From NCBI GenBank assembly GCA_030602785.1, contig JAUVZB010000019.1, positions 1-40,785 of the forward strand: a DNA stretch of 40,785 nt, read 5' to 3'. Below are positions 6,339-14,719 of this stretch, in pieces; position 1 is the stretch's first letter, and each line of letters opens with the position of its first letter. The translations under genes were made by a program, and so were the position numbers. Origin of the DNA: Dehalococcoidia bacterium. Lineage in GTDB: Bacteria; Chloroflexota; Dehalococcoidia; GIF9; AB-539-J10. The notes beneath the pieces were generated by a model. The model saw only the letters and a program-made list of their open reading frames with translations. It was not told where the DNA came from and did not search any database.

Positions 6339-9300
6339 TCAGCGTACTGTGACATCCTCCCCAAGCGTCTCCCCACTGAGCTCCGGGCTGTAGTAGGCGT
6401 AGGCCTTGGATGCAACCGCCTTTGCCTTCACAGGGTAGAGCGCCCTGGCCTTGAACTCGAGCGACACGCTCTCACCCTGCCTGAGGTTCTCTATGTAGAA
6501 GATGACCTTGCGCCCCGCCAGCTCGTAGCGCTTGAGGCGCTCGTCAGCCTCGACAGCGGCCTCAAGGGTGTCGGTGACCGCGGCGAAGCCGGTCGGGATG
6601 GAGATGTCCATGACCACCATACCCGCCTCCGCCGGCTGTGGCGGATTGAAGGTCAGCTTCGCGGACACCGTGATGGTGTCATCAACCTCCACCTCGGTGG
6701 TGTCGTAGTCCACTTCTATCTGGAGGATATTGAGGGTCTCAGACCCCACTTCCGGCAGGTTGAAACGCCGCACGACCTGGCCGACTGCCTTGCCCTTGCC
6801 GTCCACCGTCAGCTCGAATTCTTCGTTCACCGGCAGTTCGATAACCTGCAGCACGTCGAAGTTCTGCGACGTGATGGTGACGTCCTTCTTGAACCCTTCG
6901 CCGGCCACAGTGAGGTCAAGGTCCACGTCAGCGCGTCCGCCGCTCTGGTACTCGACAAGCGCCTGGATGCCAACGACCGTGTCCTGCGTAGAGCCGAAGC
7001 CCCCGTAGGAGTTCCGCTGGCTCGTAAGCCACTGGGCGGCTCGGGAGGCGTTGAAGGCGTCGCCGTGGAGCACGAGCGCCATCGTGGCGTAGCCCGTCAT
7101 CTCGATGGTGGCAGGACTCTGCTGCACAGGGTATGGCATGGATTCGCGCTCGCCTTCCAGCGGCACCATCGCGCTGCCCCAATACAGTCCGTTCTCGTCC
7201 TCGTTGGCGAGGTCCATCAGCTTCCGGTTGGCATCACCACGCTTCGGGCTCTTGCCAAGCTCCAGCGCATACGCGGTCAGGGCGACCGTGTACGCATCGT
7301 CCATTCCGCCCAGCCTGTCCTCAAGGTAGTCAACGGCCCTGCCGGACGCGTTCGTCTCGCCGGCCTCGATGAGCGCAACGGCGACGAACGCAGTCAGCGC
7401 ATCTTTGCCCTGGAGACCACCAAGGATCTCCTGGTGACAGATGAAGCCGACGGGGTCGAAGGAACCATCGCTGTTCTGGTGAGAGACAACCCACTCCTGC
7501 GCCTCGCGCAGGACCGTCTCGTCTATGTACATGAGGTCCTCCGCCTCCGAGAACGCCTTCAGGACGAAGGCCGTGAGCCACAGGCTTCCCTCCTGGTCGC
7601 TCTGGCCGAACGCGGAGAAGCTGCCATCGCTCCGGCGGTAGGTCAACTGCCGCTGGTAGCCCGTTATCATCATCTTCTCGGCCTTCGCCATTATCTCGGG
7701 CTTGAGCTGGCCGCTCTCTTCGAGGTACTTCGTGATGTAGACGTTCGGCGCGAAGAGCATCATGTTCTGCTCGCCGCAGCCAAAGGGCATCCGTATCAGC
7801 TCCTCGAGTCCTTCCATCGTCTGCGTGAGGAAGCTGGATGTGAGAGCCAGGTAGGCACGTCCGGAGCCCTCAACCGCCATCGGAGGGATGAACGTGCCGA
7901 TGTTCTTCGCATCACCGTCCGACAGCACGAGATTGTCCACGACCTCCCGTGACGCCCCCTCGGGCTCGATGATGATGGTCTTGCTCATGGCATCAGCGGC
8001 TGCCTGTCCCTGGGCCTTGACCTCGACCGGATTGATGCCCAGCTTCGTGGGACGGATGGTGAACGCGGCGGAGCCGAGGTCGTTGGGTCCTATGCGGACC
8101 ACCTGTACCGGGTCATCAAGGAGGTCGAACCAGTCGCCCTCCGTAATCTCAACCCGTATCTGCTGTTCCTCATCGAGGTAGTTGTATATGGCAACCGAGA
8201 CAGGGAACTCCTCGCCGCGTATGGCCGCGTATGGCAGGTCGACCTTCAGGAAGAAGGGTTGGAAGGCCCGCAACTGCGCCTCGGCCATTCCAAGTCCCTT
8301 TTCCTTGGAGATGCCTACAGCCCGCAGCATCCACGTCGTGATGGTGTCAGGCACCGTGACATCAAGCGATGCGCGCCCGTTGGAGCCGGTCTCGAGCTCC
8401 TCCCAGAGCCAGGTCTCGGGGAAGTACTGGCGGACTCGCTCAACCTCCACGAGCCCCTCTCCTCCCGGCATGCCCTGTTCAGGAACTGCCGAGGGCGCCA
8501 TGGCGCCGGCCTCCTCGTCCATCGCCATCTCAGCCTCTTCGACCATCAGGCCACCCTTGTTGAGCAGGCGGAAGAGCCCATCCCAGAAGCCTTCCTGGCC
8601 CTGCCATTCGAACTGCTTGCCCTCGGGGACATCGTGGTTGCTCAGCACAACGACGCCGGCATCCTCGAAAACCTCCGCAGCCCCCTTAGTCTCAATAACG
8701 GGGTAGATGTTGACCTCGTGCAACTCGGCCTGAGGGTCCATGTAAAGCCTTTCGAGCTCGGCAAAGACCTGCTGCAGATTGAGGCGGTTCTCGGCCAGTA
8801 TGAACACCGACTTGTCCACGGCGGCCAGGCCGACCCTCGCCTTGCCCTCGGTGCTGATGTTTATCTCGATATCATCGCCGGGCCTCGCCTCGTCCTCGCT
8901 GAACCCAACCTCGACGTTGTGCGGGTAGACCCCAGTAGCCTTGAACGGCAGGTAGTCAGCCGCGACTTCGCTGTTGGGGAGTATCTGGTACACGAGCAGT
9001 CTCGACGCCGGAGCCATCAGCGGTATGGTCTGGAAGGAGAACTCACTGTCCTTCGTGTATCCGGAGAATACGATGCGGTCGCGCGATACGACCTCGTAGT
9101 AGAAGTTCCGCGCCTCACTCGTCGAGTAGACCTTGAACTCGATGTCCTCACCCACCTGCGGCACGCCCTCACTGAGCTGCTCGATGTGAATGAAGTTACC
9201 GGAGGGCGAGTACGACGATTCGAGTTCCCGCTCCACGTACTTCCCCTCCGCGGTCGCTCTCACGGAGAGAGCGACCGCTCCCTTCGGCGGATTGCTCTCG

Positions 9301-10490
9301 AAGAGCGCCTTGCCGTCCTTCGTCTTCACATCGTCCTTCTCGGTCTTGATGTCCTTGAACTCCTCATCGAGATACGTGACCTCGATCTGCACCTTCGCGT
9401 CCACCGGCTGATTGTCGGGCGTCTCAGTGACCACGAGGAAGTTGAAGGCCAGGCCCGGCTTGAAGACGGCGCCCTCCGGAATGAGCTGCAGGTTCAGCGG
9501 TGAATCCGCCACTGTCAGGAGCCTCGCTGTCCGCTCCACGTAGCCGGTCACGTCCTCGGTGACCGTGATATCAAGCATGACATTGCCCTGGCCGCCAGCC
9601 TCGGGTACGCCCGCCACGTAGTCAGCCGCGGGTATCTCGAAGTCAGCGCTCCCGTCGATGTCAACAGTGAAGGTGGCGTACTCCTCCCACTCGCCGACGT
9701 AGCGCGACGCGACTATCTCCAGCTCGCCCTTCACAGGCTTGCCGAAGCTGTACTCCGAGGACACGCTGCCTTCAATAGGCTCGCTGACGAGGAACCACTC
9801 GCGCGGCAGCTCCATCTTGACCTCGTATTTCGGCAGTATGTAACGCTCGACGCGGACGTCGAGTTGCGTATCTGCCTTGTCCGTCAACGCCCGTATCTTC
9901 CAGACTCCGAGGTTCGGCTCGGACGACAGCGGCAGCTCAAGGCTCACCATGCCATACTCATCCGTCTCGACCTCTGTGCGGAAGATCTTGATCCCCTTCG
10001 CGTCGAGCACCTCTATGGTGACGTCCTCACGCAACGGCTTCAGCTCAGAGTCCAGAGTCATCGCACGCATGTGAATCGTCTGGCCGGGCTTGTAGATTGG
10101 CTTGTCCGTCTCGAGGAAAACAACGACGGGCTTGTCGATACGGACCGCTGCCTGCTGCTCAAAGCCCGTGCCCTTCACAACAACCGTGTAGTCTCCCTCT
10201 TCGACATCAGGTACGTTGAATTCCACGGTCCCCTTCCCATCCACCACCGCACTGGCTTTCGCAATCTCCTTGCCGCCCTGCAGAACACGGACCTCGACCC
10301 TGTCGCGGGCGGGGCCGTCGCTGCCAAAAAGGCTGAACGACACCGACTCCGTGCTCCCACTATGCAGTGTCTGCGGCACCAGCACGACGTAGCCTTCGGC
10401 AGCCTGCATCGGGCTACAGCCGGATGCGAATGGCAGCACAAGAGCACCGATAAGCAGGGCCGTTATCCCCAGCAACCATGTGCGTCTCAT
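6339..10490 (-). CDS. Alpha-2-macroglobulin family lipoprotein with thioester
   Basis: 1383 residues. AGGAGGG lies just before the ATG at 10490. The signal sequence ends in a lipobox with Cys25 (FASGC), so the protein is anchored outside the membrane. The MG2 domain is clear at about 120-215 (ETDKPIYKPGQTIHMRAM). A flexible Met/Glu/Ala/Pro-rich stretch at about 640-690 sits where the bait region should be. The A2M core follows (ETWLWEELETG near 690, then VPDTITTWMLRAVGISKEKG). The thioester is intact: PFGCGEQNMM with Cys905 and Gln908, followed by an all-helical thioester domain and a C-terminal receptor-binding-like beta domain from about 1270. Family members trap proteases: bait cleavage exposes the thioester, which bonds the attacker covalently. 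The architecture resembles animal A2M/C3 more than the E. coli YfhM type, and no penicillin-binding protein gene is adjacent. Confidence 0.95.
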   Translation of the reverse strand: MRRTWLLGITALLIGALVLPFASGCSPMQAAEGYVVLVPQTLHSGSTESVSFSLFGSDGPARDRVEVRVLQGGKEIAKASAVVDGKGTVEFNVPDVEEGDYTVVVKGTGFEQQAAVRIDKPVVVFLETDKPIYKPGQTIHMRAMTLDSELKPLREDVTIEVLDAKGIKIFRTEVETDEYGMVSLELPLSSEPNLGVWKIRALTDKADTQLDVRVERYILPKYEVKMELPREWFLVSEPIEGSVSSEYSFGKPVKGELEIVASRYVGEWEEYATFTVDIDGSADFEIPAADYVAGVPEAGGQGNVMLDITVTEDVTGYVERTARLLTVADSPLNLQLIPEGAVFKPGLAFNFLVVTETPDNQPVDAKVQIEVTYLDEEFKDIKTEKDDVKTKDGKALFESNPPKGAVALSVRATAEGKYVERELESSYSPSGNFIHIEQLSEGVPQVGEDIEFKVYSTSEARNFYYEVVSRDRIVFSGYTKDSEFSFQTIPLMAPASRLLVYQILPNSEVAADYLPFKATGVYPHNVEVGFSEDEARPGDDIEINISTEGKARVGLAAVDKSVFILAENRLNLQQVFAELERLYMDPQAELHEVNIYPVIETKGAAEVFEDAGVVVLSNHDVPEGKQFEWQGQEGFWDGLFRLLNKGGLMVEEAEMAMDEEAGAMAPSAVPEQGMPGGEGLVEVERVRQYFPETWLWEELETGSNGRASLDVTVPDTITTWMLRAVGISKEKGLGMAEAQLRAFQPFFLKVDLPYAAIRGEEFPVSVAIYNYLDEEQQIRVEITEGDWFDLLDDPVQVVRIGPNDLGSAAFTIRPTKLGINPVEVKAQGQAAADAMSKTIIIEPEGASREVVDNLVLSDGDAKNIGTFIPPMAVEGSGRAYLALTSSFLTQTMEGLEELIRMPFGCGEQNMMLFAPNVYITKYLEESGQLKPEIMAKAEKMMITGYQRQLTYRRSDGSFSAFGQSDQEGSLWLTAFVLKAFSEAEDLMYIDETVLREAQEWVVSHQNSDGSFDPVGFICHQEILGGLQGKDALTAFVAVALIEAGETNASGRAVDYLEDRLGGMDDAYTVALTAYALELGKSPKRGDANRKLMDLANEDENGLYWGSAMVPLEGERESMPYPVQQSPATIEMTGYATMALVLHGDAFNASRAAQWLTSQRNSYGGFGSTQDTVVGIQALVEYQSGGRADVDLDLTVAGEGFKKDVTITSQNFDVLQVIELPVNEEFELTVDGKGKAVGQVVRRFNLPEVGSETLNILQIEVDYDTTEVEVDDTITVSAKLTFNPPQPAEAGMVVMDISIPTGFAAVTDTLEAAVEADERLKRYELAGRKVIFYIENLRQGESVSLEFKARALYPVKAKAVASKAYAYYSPELSGETLGEDVTVR

Positions 10491-10554
10491 TGTCCCTCCT
10501 TCACCACTCATGGAATGTCCCTCGTCCCTGTAGGGCCGGAGCACTCTCTACTCA

Positions 10555-10583
10555 CATATACGCTGCCCGCGCAGCACTGTCAC
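10555..10583 (-). promoter_or_regulatory. Promoter of the alpha-2-macroglobulin gene
   Basis: On the minus strand GTGACA (10578-10583) and TATATG (10555-10560) are separated by exactly 17 bases. They lie about 65 bases before the ATG at 10490, in the divergent region shared with the decarboxylase gene. Confidence 0.6.
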
Positions 10584-10700
10584 ACTCCCGCGCCGTTTTT
10601 CCACCTATGCGCACGTCGCCGCAGTCCGGGAGACAGTCCGTGCAGGCCGGCGACGGCGGCGCCGTCACCCCGATGATAGCACCGGCCGAGGAACAGGCCT

Positions 10701-10709
10701 TGCTATACT
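10701..10709 (+). promoter_or_regulatory. Extended -10 promoter of the PLP decarboxylase gene
   Basis: TGCTATACT matches the extended -10 pattern TGnTATAAT closely. No good -35 is present at the right distance, as is common with extended -10 promoters. The ATG at 10760 is about 45 bases from the expected start. Confidence 0.5.
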
Positions 10710-10759
10710 CTCTCTCGGCCTGCAGCAGGAATGCGCGACAGCGGGCAAGGAGAGCGGTC

Positions 10760-12112
10760 ATGAAGCTTGAGAAGGACAGTCTCACCATTCTCAAAGAAGC
10801 GTTGGAGCGGCTCGACGGCGGTTTCGCAGAGCTGCCCGACGTGAACGCGCAATACGACAAAGATGCCCTTCGCGGCGTGCTCCTCGAGGTCGCCGACCGG
10901 ATGCAGGACAACTATCCCTACTTCCACCCCTGCTACGCCGGGCAGATGCTGAAGCCCCCACACCCGGTGGCGCGTCTCGCCTACATGCTCTCCATGTGGG
11001 TCAATCCCAACAACCACGCGCTCGACGGCGGGCGCGCCAGCTCACGGATGGAGAAAGAGGCGGTGGCGGAACTGGCGCGCATCTTCGGATGGGAGACACA
11101 CCTGGGACACCTGTGTGCAGGCGGCACGATGGCGAACCTCGAGGCCCTCTGGGTGGCGGGGAAGCTCAACCCGGGCAGGAAAGTCCTGGCCTCCGACCAG
11201 GCCCACTACACGCACAGCAGGATATCCGACGTTTTACACTTGGACTTCGAAGCTGTCCCGTGCGATTCCCGCGCACGGATGGACCTGAAAGCCCTTGAAG
11301 ACAGTCTCAAGAAGGGCGACGTGGGGACCGTTGTGGCCACAATCGGAACAACCGGGACCGGCGCCGTTGACCCGCTGCCCGCGATTCTTGAACTGCGTGA
11401 CAGGTACGGCTTCCGGCTGCACGCCGACGCAGCCTACGGCGGGTACTTCGGTCTCGTGGACAACCTGTCCGACGAGACGGCGGCCAGCTATCGAAGGCTG
11501 TCTGAGGTGGACTCACTCGTCATAGACCCACACAAGCACGGACTCCAGCCCTACGGCTGCGGCTGCGTATTGTTCAGAGACCCGTCGGTCGGCAGCTTCT
11601 ACAAGCACGACTCACCGTACACGTACTTCAGCTCGTCGGAGTTGCACCTGGGAGAGATAAGCCTGGAGTGCTCGCGCGCGGGCGCCTCAGCGGTCGCGCT
11701 CTGGGCCACGCAGCGGCTGCTCCCGATGACACGTGATGGCGAGTTCGCTGCGGGCCTGGCGAAGTGCAGGGAGGCCGCCGTCACGCTGTTCGGGAAACTT
11801 GAGGCAGACCCGCTCTTCCTCACGATGTTCGAGCCGGAGCTCGACATCGTCATCTGGGCGCCCCGCGCCAACAGGTCGAGCGAAGTGTCGAGGATGAGCA
11901 AGCAGCTCTTCGATGCAGCCGCGGAGCGCGGCCTGCATCTCGCGCTGTTCACCTACCCGGCGCGATTACTCCGGGAGGCGTGGCCGCATGTTGAATTCGA
12001 CACGGAGAGCGTTGCCTGTCTGCGCTCGTGCCTGATGAAGCCGGAGCACCTGGACTGGGGCGACCGCCTCTGGGAGCTGCTGCTGGACGCGACGCACTCG
12101 ATATCGAAGTAG
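10760..12112 (+). CDS. PLP-dependent group II decarboxylase-like enzyme
   Basis: 450 residues. The ATG at 10760 is preceded by AAGGAG at 8 bases; longer forms run into the promoter. The PLP-binding lysine is Lys259 in VIDPHKHGLQPYGCG. Upstream motifs of the group II amino-acid decarboxylase fold are visible: HLCAGGTMANLEALW (phosphate-binding turn), GTTGTGAVDPL, and HADAAYGGYF, where the Asp would bind the pyridine nitrogen. The family decarboxylates amino acids such as Glu, Asp, Tyr, DOPA or Trp. The substrate cannot be read from the sequence. It stands alone, divergent from the macroglobulin gene, with no antiporter or cofactor gene nearby. The length fits the family, and it is probably cytoplasmic. 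Confidence 0.9.
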   Translation: MKLEKDSLTILKEALERLDGGFAELPDVNAQYDKDALRGVLLEVADRMQDNYPYFHPCYAGQMLKPPHPVARLAYMLSMWVNPNNHALDGGRASSRMEKEAVAELARIFGWETHLGHLCAGGTMANLEALWVAGKLNPGRKVLASDQAHYTHSRISDVLHLDFEAVPCDSRARMDLKALEDSLKKGDVGTVVATIGTTGTGAVDPLPAILELRDRYGFRLHADAAYGGYFGLVDNLSDETAASYRRLSEVDSLVIDPHKHGLQPYGCGCVLFRDPSVGSFYKHDSPYTYFSSSELHLGEISLECSRAGASAVALWATQRLLPMTRDGEFAAGLAKCREAAVTLFGKLEADPLFLTMFEPELDIVIWAPRANRSSEVSRMSKQLFDAAAERGLHLALFTYPARLLREAWPHVEFDTESVACLRSCLMKPEHLDWGDRLWELLLDATHSISK

Positions 12113-12154
12113 CGGACTTCAACCACAGGGACACAGGGGAAGTCGGGCAGCCTC

Positions 12155-12797
12155 TCAGGAAACCACGTAGAGAATGGCTCCCTGCGTCGGAACACCCTCG
12201 ATATCCTGGAACGAAGAGTCGGCAAGGCCGACGCTCACCAGCTCCAGCGGGTGCTCGCCCTCCGGGGCCGGGTCACGCACGGAAAGTGAGACCGTTGCGA
12301 GGACGCCCGCAGGACAGGACGCAGCTGTCTCGCCTGTGCGCGCCATCACCAGCGTCATTTCACCGGCGGAGTTGTCGAGCCGCTTGAGGCCCACGATGGG
12401 GTCCGCGCCGAGGAACGCGCCCGGCTGGACGTCCACGACGGCAAGCACGGCGGGGTCATAGCCCAGGACGACTTCGCAGCCACTCACGGCCCAGCCAGCC
12501 GGCCTGACAACTATCTCGATATCAAACGAGTCCCCGGCACGCCCCTGGAGTTGAGTGGGGCGCAGGTAGACGCCCTCCTCCAGCTCCGGCACCACCGGAG
12601 GCGGCTTCGCAGGTGCGGGCGGGCCTTCCTCGCCCCCGCGGAAGAGCGGTTGTCTCCAGCGTCTCTCAAGCCCACGACCAAGGGCCTTCCTCGCCCCCGC
12701 GGAAGAGCGAGCAGGACAGGCCGGCGGCGCAGAGGCAGAGCAGGACAAGTACGACCCGCCAGACAAGTCTCCTGCGATTCTGCCTGCTGTCGCTCAT
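12155..12797 (-). CDS. Cohesin-domain lipoprotein, frameshifted by a 61-bp insertion
   Basis: Reading from the ATG at 12797 gives a signal sequence (RRLVWRVVLVLLCLCAAG) with lipobox Cys29 (GLSC), then LFRGGEEGP, and soon a stop. The intact downstream frame repeats LFRGGEEGPPAPAKPPP and continues to 12155 as a cohesin-like beta-sandwich: FDIEIVVRPAGWAVSGCEVVLGYDPAVL, then GEMTLVMARTG and ATVSLSVRD. The cause is the 28-bp repeat plus 33-bp insert at 12621-12709. The gene span is 643 bases; subtracting 61 leaves 582, a whole number of codons, giving a 193-residue lipoprotein. A cohesin on a lipid anchor would dock dockerin-bearing proteins to the cell surface. The gene upstream (12818) ends 20 bases away and its protein carries a dockerin, so the two probably partner. 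As sequenced, no full product can be made. Confidence 0.8.
12621..12709. repeat. 28-33-28 direct repeat/insert, copy 1 (cohesin gene)
   Basis: A 28-base sequence beginning GGGCCTTCCTCGCC occurs at 12621-12648 and, without mismatch, at 12682-12709. Both flanking bases differ, so 28 is the exact repeat length. The 33 bases between (12649-12681) start with G on the plus strand. The repeat contains an imperfect internal palindrome (CTTCC...GGAAG). One repeat plus the insert is 61 bases, and its removal restores the lipoprotein reading frame. Confidence 0.95.
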
Positions 12798-12817
12798 GAG
12801 CTATTCTCTCTGTCAGA

Positions 12818-14719
12818 CTAGGGGTTTGGAGCGCTCCCGCTATCGGTTTGACCGGACGTACTGCCGCTGTCGGACTGATCGGGCGTGCTTCCGGCTCCGG
12901 TCTGGTCGGTCGTGCTCCCACCACCAGATTGACTGTCCCCACCGGGACCAGTTCCGGGCGCCTGCGCCTGATCGGCGTGTGCCGGCATTACGTTCGGGTT
13001 GACCCATATCTCATAGGTAATGATGGAGCCACGGTGGAAATGTATCCGCGTGTAGTCGTCTATGTACTCCTGCCTTGTATAGACCTCACGCGTGTCGCTG
13101 ATGACATAGAAGAACTCATCGTCCGCGTCCTCCGGCGGCCCCACCTCATAGCCGGTCTCGCCACCATGGAGCACAACCGGATGCACAACGGTGACCTCGA
13201 TATGGTCGTTCTCATACGGCCCCGCGTGACGGGCATCAGCCTCATCCGGGTACTCCATCATGTCCACAATCTCATCCAGCGTCCACAGCCGCGAGAGGAC
13301 GCCTATCTCGTTGTCGGCGAAGCTGCCTCCATCATCATCCCAGAGGCCGATCTGGACGTAGAGCAACGCGATGCCCGCGCCACTGAAGCTGCGGTCAAAG
13401 ACAAACCTGTTCCTCTCGAAGCTGGACCCACTGGAGACGTCGCCACACTCGAACCTGTGGACATCCGCGGCCGAGTAGGGCAGGACGGCGAGGTCTTCGC
13501 CCTCGAGCGAGTGGTCATTGGCGCCGACGGGACTGCCGCCAACGGCGCCGACGAGCGTCCGGGCATAGACGTCTCCGTCACCCCTCCAGAAGCCGTCGCG
13601 GTCACTGTGCACGTGCGCACCGACGAACTTGACCTTGATCCCGCCCACCGGCCTCGTGTCATACAGCTCAACATGATTCAGGACCCGAATCCAACCGCTG
13701 CCGGGGTCGTCATCGGCGAAGGTTGTCACTCCCTGCTGGAGCACGGGCACCAGCTCGATAGACGAGCGACCTCCACAGAAGCCGTCTGTGTCAGAGCCGT
13801 CAGCGAGGGCGCCGGCCCAGTCAATCTCATCGGAGTCCGCAGCGCCGTAGGCGTAGAAGTCCGCGGCTGATGCCCCGTCTTCCAGGCCGAAGCCCGACTC
13901 CCGCGTCGTCATGAACGCAGCCGTCCCCATGTAGTCGTCCTCCTCCCCTCCCGTACCCAGGCCGACGACATTGATGATATCCAGGACGTCGCACGTGAGA
14001 TCTTCACAGCCCGTCAGGTCCTCCGAGGCCGTGATGACGTCAATGACACAGAGAATGGCATCGATGATGACCATCACGGCACCCACGAAAGCATCTATCA
14101 GACCGCGAAGAAAACGCTCCAGCCAGCCGTCGCCCTCGTATACGCCGGTGGCGAGAGTGTATCCGCCGTACCCGCTGAGTTCGTCCGCAGGCACAGCCAG
14201 CACAGGCACCCATGGCTGACACATCGGGTGACCGTCATCGCAGAGGGCCTCCACGTAGTTGTAGTAGGGGTAGTCCTGCACAAACTCGCGCGTGCCGCCA
14301 TCCGTGCGAGTCATGGTGGCGTGTGCGCTGCAATGCATCTCCCCCTCAGGCGGACTGCCGTCGGAGTCCTTGCTGAAGACTATCTCGCCGATGCTGGCCA
14401 CGTAGTAGCTATCGGGCGAGAAGGGTAGTGCTGTTCCCAGCAGAAAGACCAGGCCGGGCATCTCAATCTGCCTGACCCGGACCCTGTCAACGGCGACCGC
14501 GTGGTTGCCCGGGTAGTCCCACGCAGCCACCTCGAAATAGGTCTCGTTCGGCTCTCCCACCGGATAGGGCCCGCGCTCGAGGCGGTAGCTGCGCTCGCGC
14601 GGGTAGCCAGCCAGGCGGGGCGCTCTCACAGCCCCCGGCCGCGCGGTAGCTGCGCTCGCGCGGGTAGCCACTGTCCCAGAAATAGCTCGCAATGCGCTCG
14701 GGCTCGGTCTGGCGTCCAT
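12818..14719 (-). CDS. C-terminal part of the frameshifted dockerin surface protein
   Basis: This open frame holds the last ~597 residues of the giant protein begun at 17537. Its genuine coding starts in the 28-bp repeat near 14609; the residues encoded between 14719 and there are out-of-frame sequence and insert. Joined to the first part it reads DSGYPRERSYRLERGPYPVG without a break. Features are an Ig-like continuation, a hydrophobic segment (LIDAFVGAVMVIIDAILCVI) that may be membrane-associated, Asp/Gly-rich segments, and a low-complexity tail of repeated Gly/Ser/Thr/Asp/Gln units (GSTTDQTGAGSTPDQ). That tail resembles a flexible linker rather than a sorting signal. I recognise no catalytic domain. 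It lies 20 bases before the cohesin lipoprotein gene, in the same operon. Confidence 0.75.
   Translation of the reverse strand: MDARPSPSALRAISGTVATRASAATARPGAVRAPRLAGYPRERSYRLERGPYPVGEPNETYFEVAAWDYPGNHAVAVDRVRVRQIEMPGLVFLLGTALPFSPDSYYVASIGEIVFSKDSDGSPPEGEMHCSAHATMTRTDGGTREFVQDYPYYNYVEALCDDGHPMCQPWVPVLAVPADELSGYGGYTLATGVYEGDGWLERFLRGLIDAFVGAVMVIIDAILCVIDVITASEDLTGCEDLTCDVLDIINVVGLGTGGEEDDYMGTAAFMTTRESGFGLEDGASAADFYAYGAADSDEIDWAGALADGSDTDGFCGGRSSIELVPVLQQGVTTFADDDPGSGWIRVLNHVELYDTRPVGGIKVKFVGAHVHSDRDGFWRGDGDVYARTLVGAVGGSPVGANDHSLEGEDLAVLPYSAADVHRFECGDVSSGSSFERNRFVFDRSFSGAGIALLYVQIGLWDDDGGSFADNEIGVLSRLWTLDEIVDMMEYPDEADARHAGPYENDHIEVTVVHPVVLHGGETGYEVGPPEDADDEFFYVISDTREVYTRQEYIDDYTRIHFHRGSIITYEIWVNPNVMPAHADQAQAPGTGPGGDSQSGGGSTTDQTGAGSTPDQSDSGSTSGQTDSGSAPNP

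Noticed and set aside
7065-9503. Long plus-strand open frames opposite the macroglobulin gene
   Set aside because: They are antisense shadows of a gene with clear family motifs, and their products are Arg/Leu/His-rich with no domain or ribosome site.
12621-14670. A conventional CRISPR array
   Set aside because: Each locus has only two repeats, the two repeat sequences are unrelated, and no cas gene or leader is nearby. Only the geometry is CRISPR-like.
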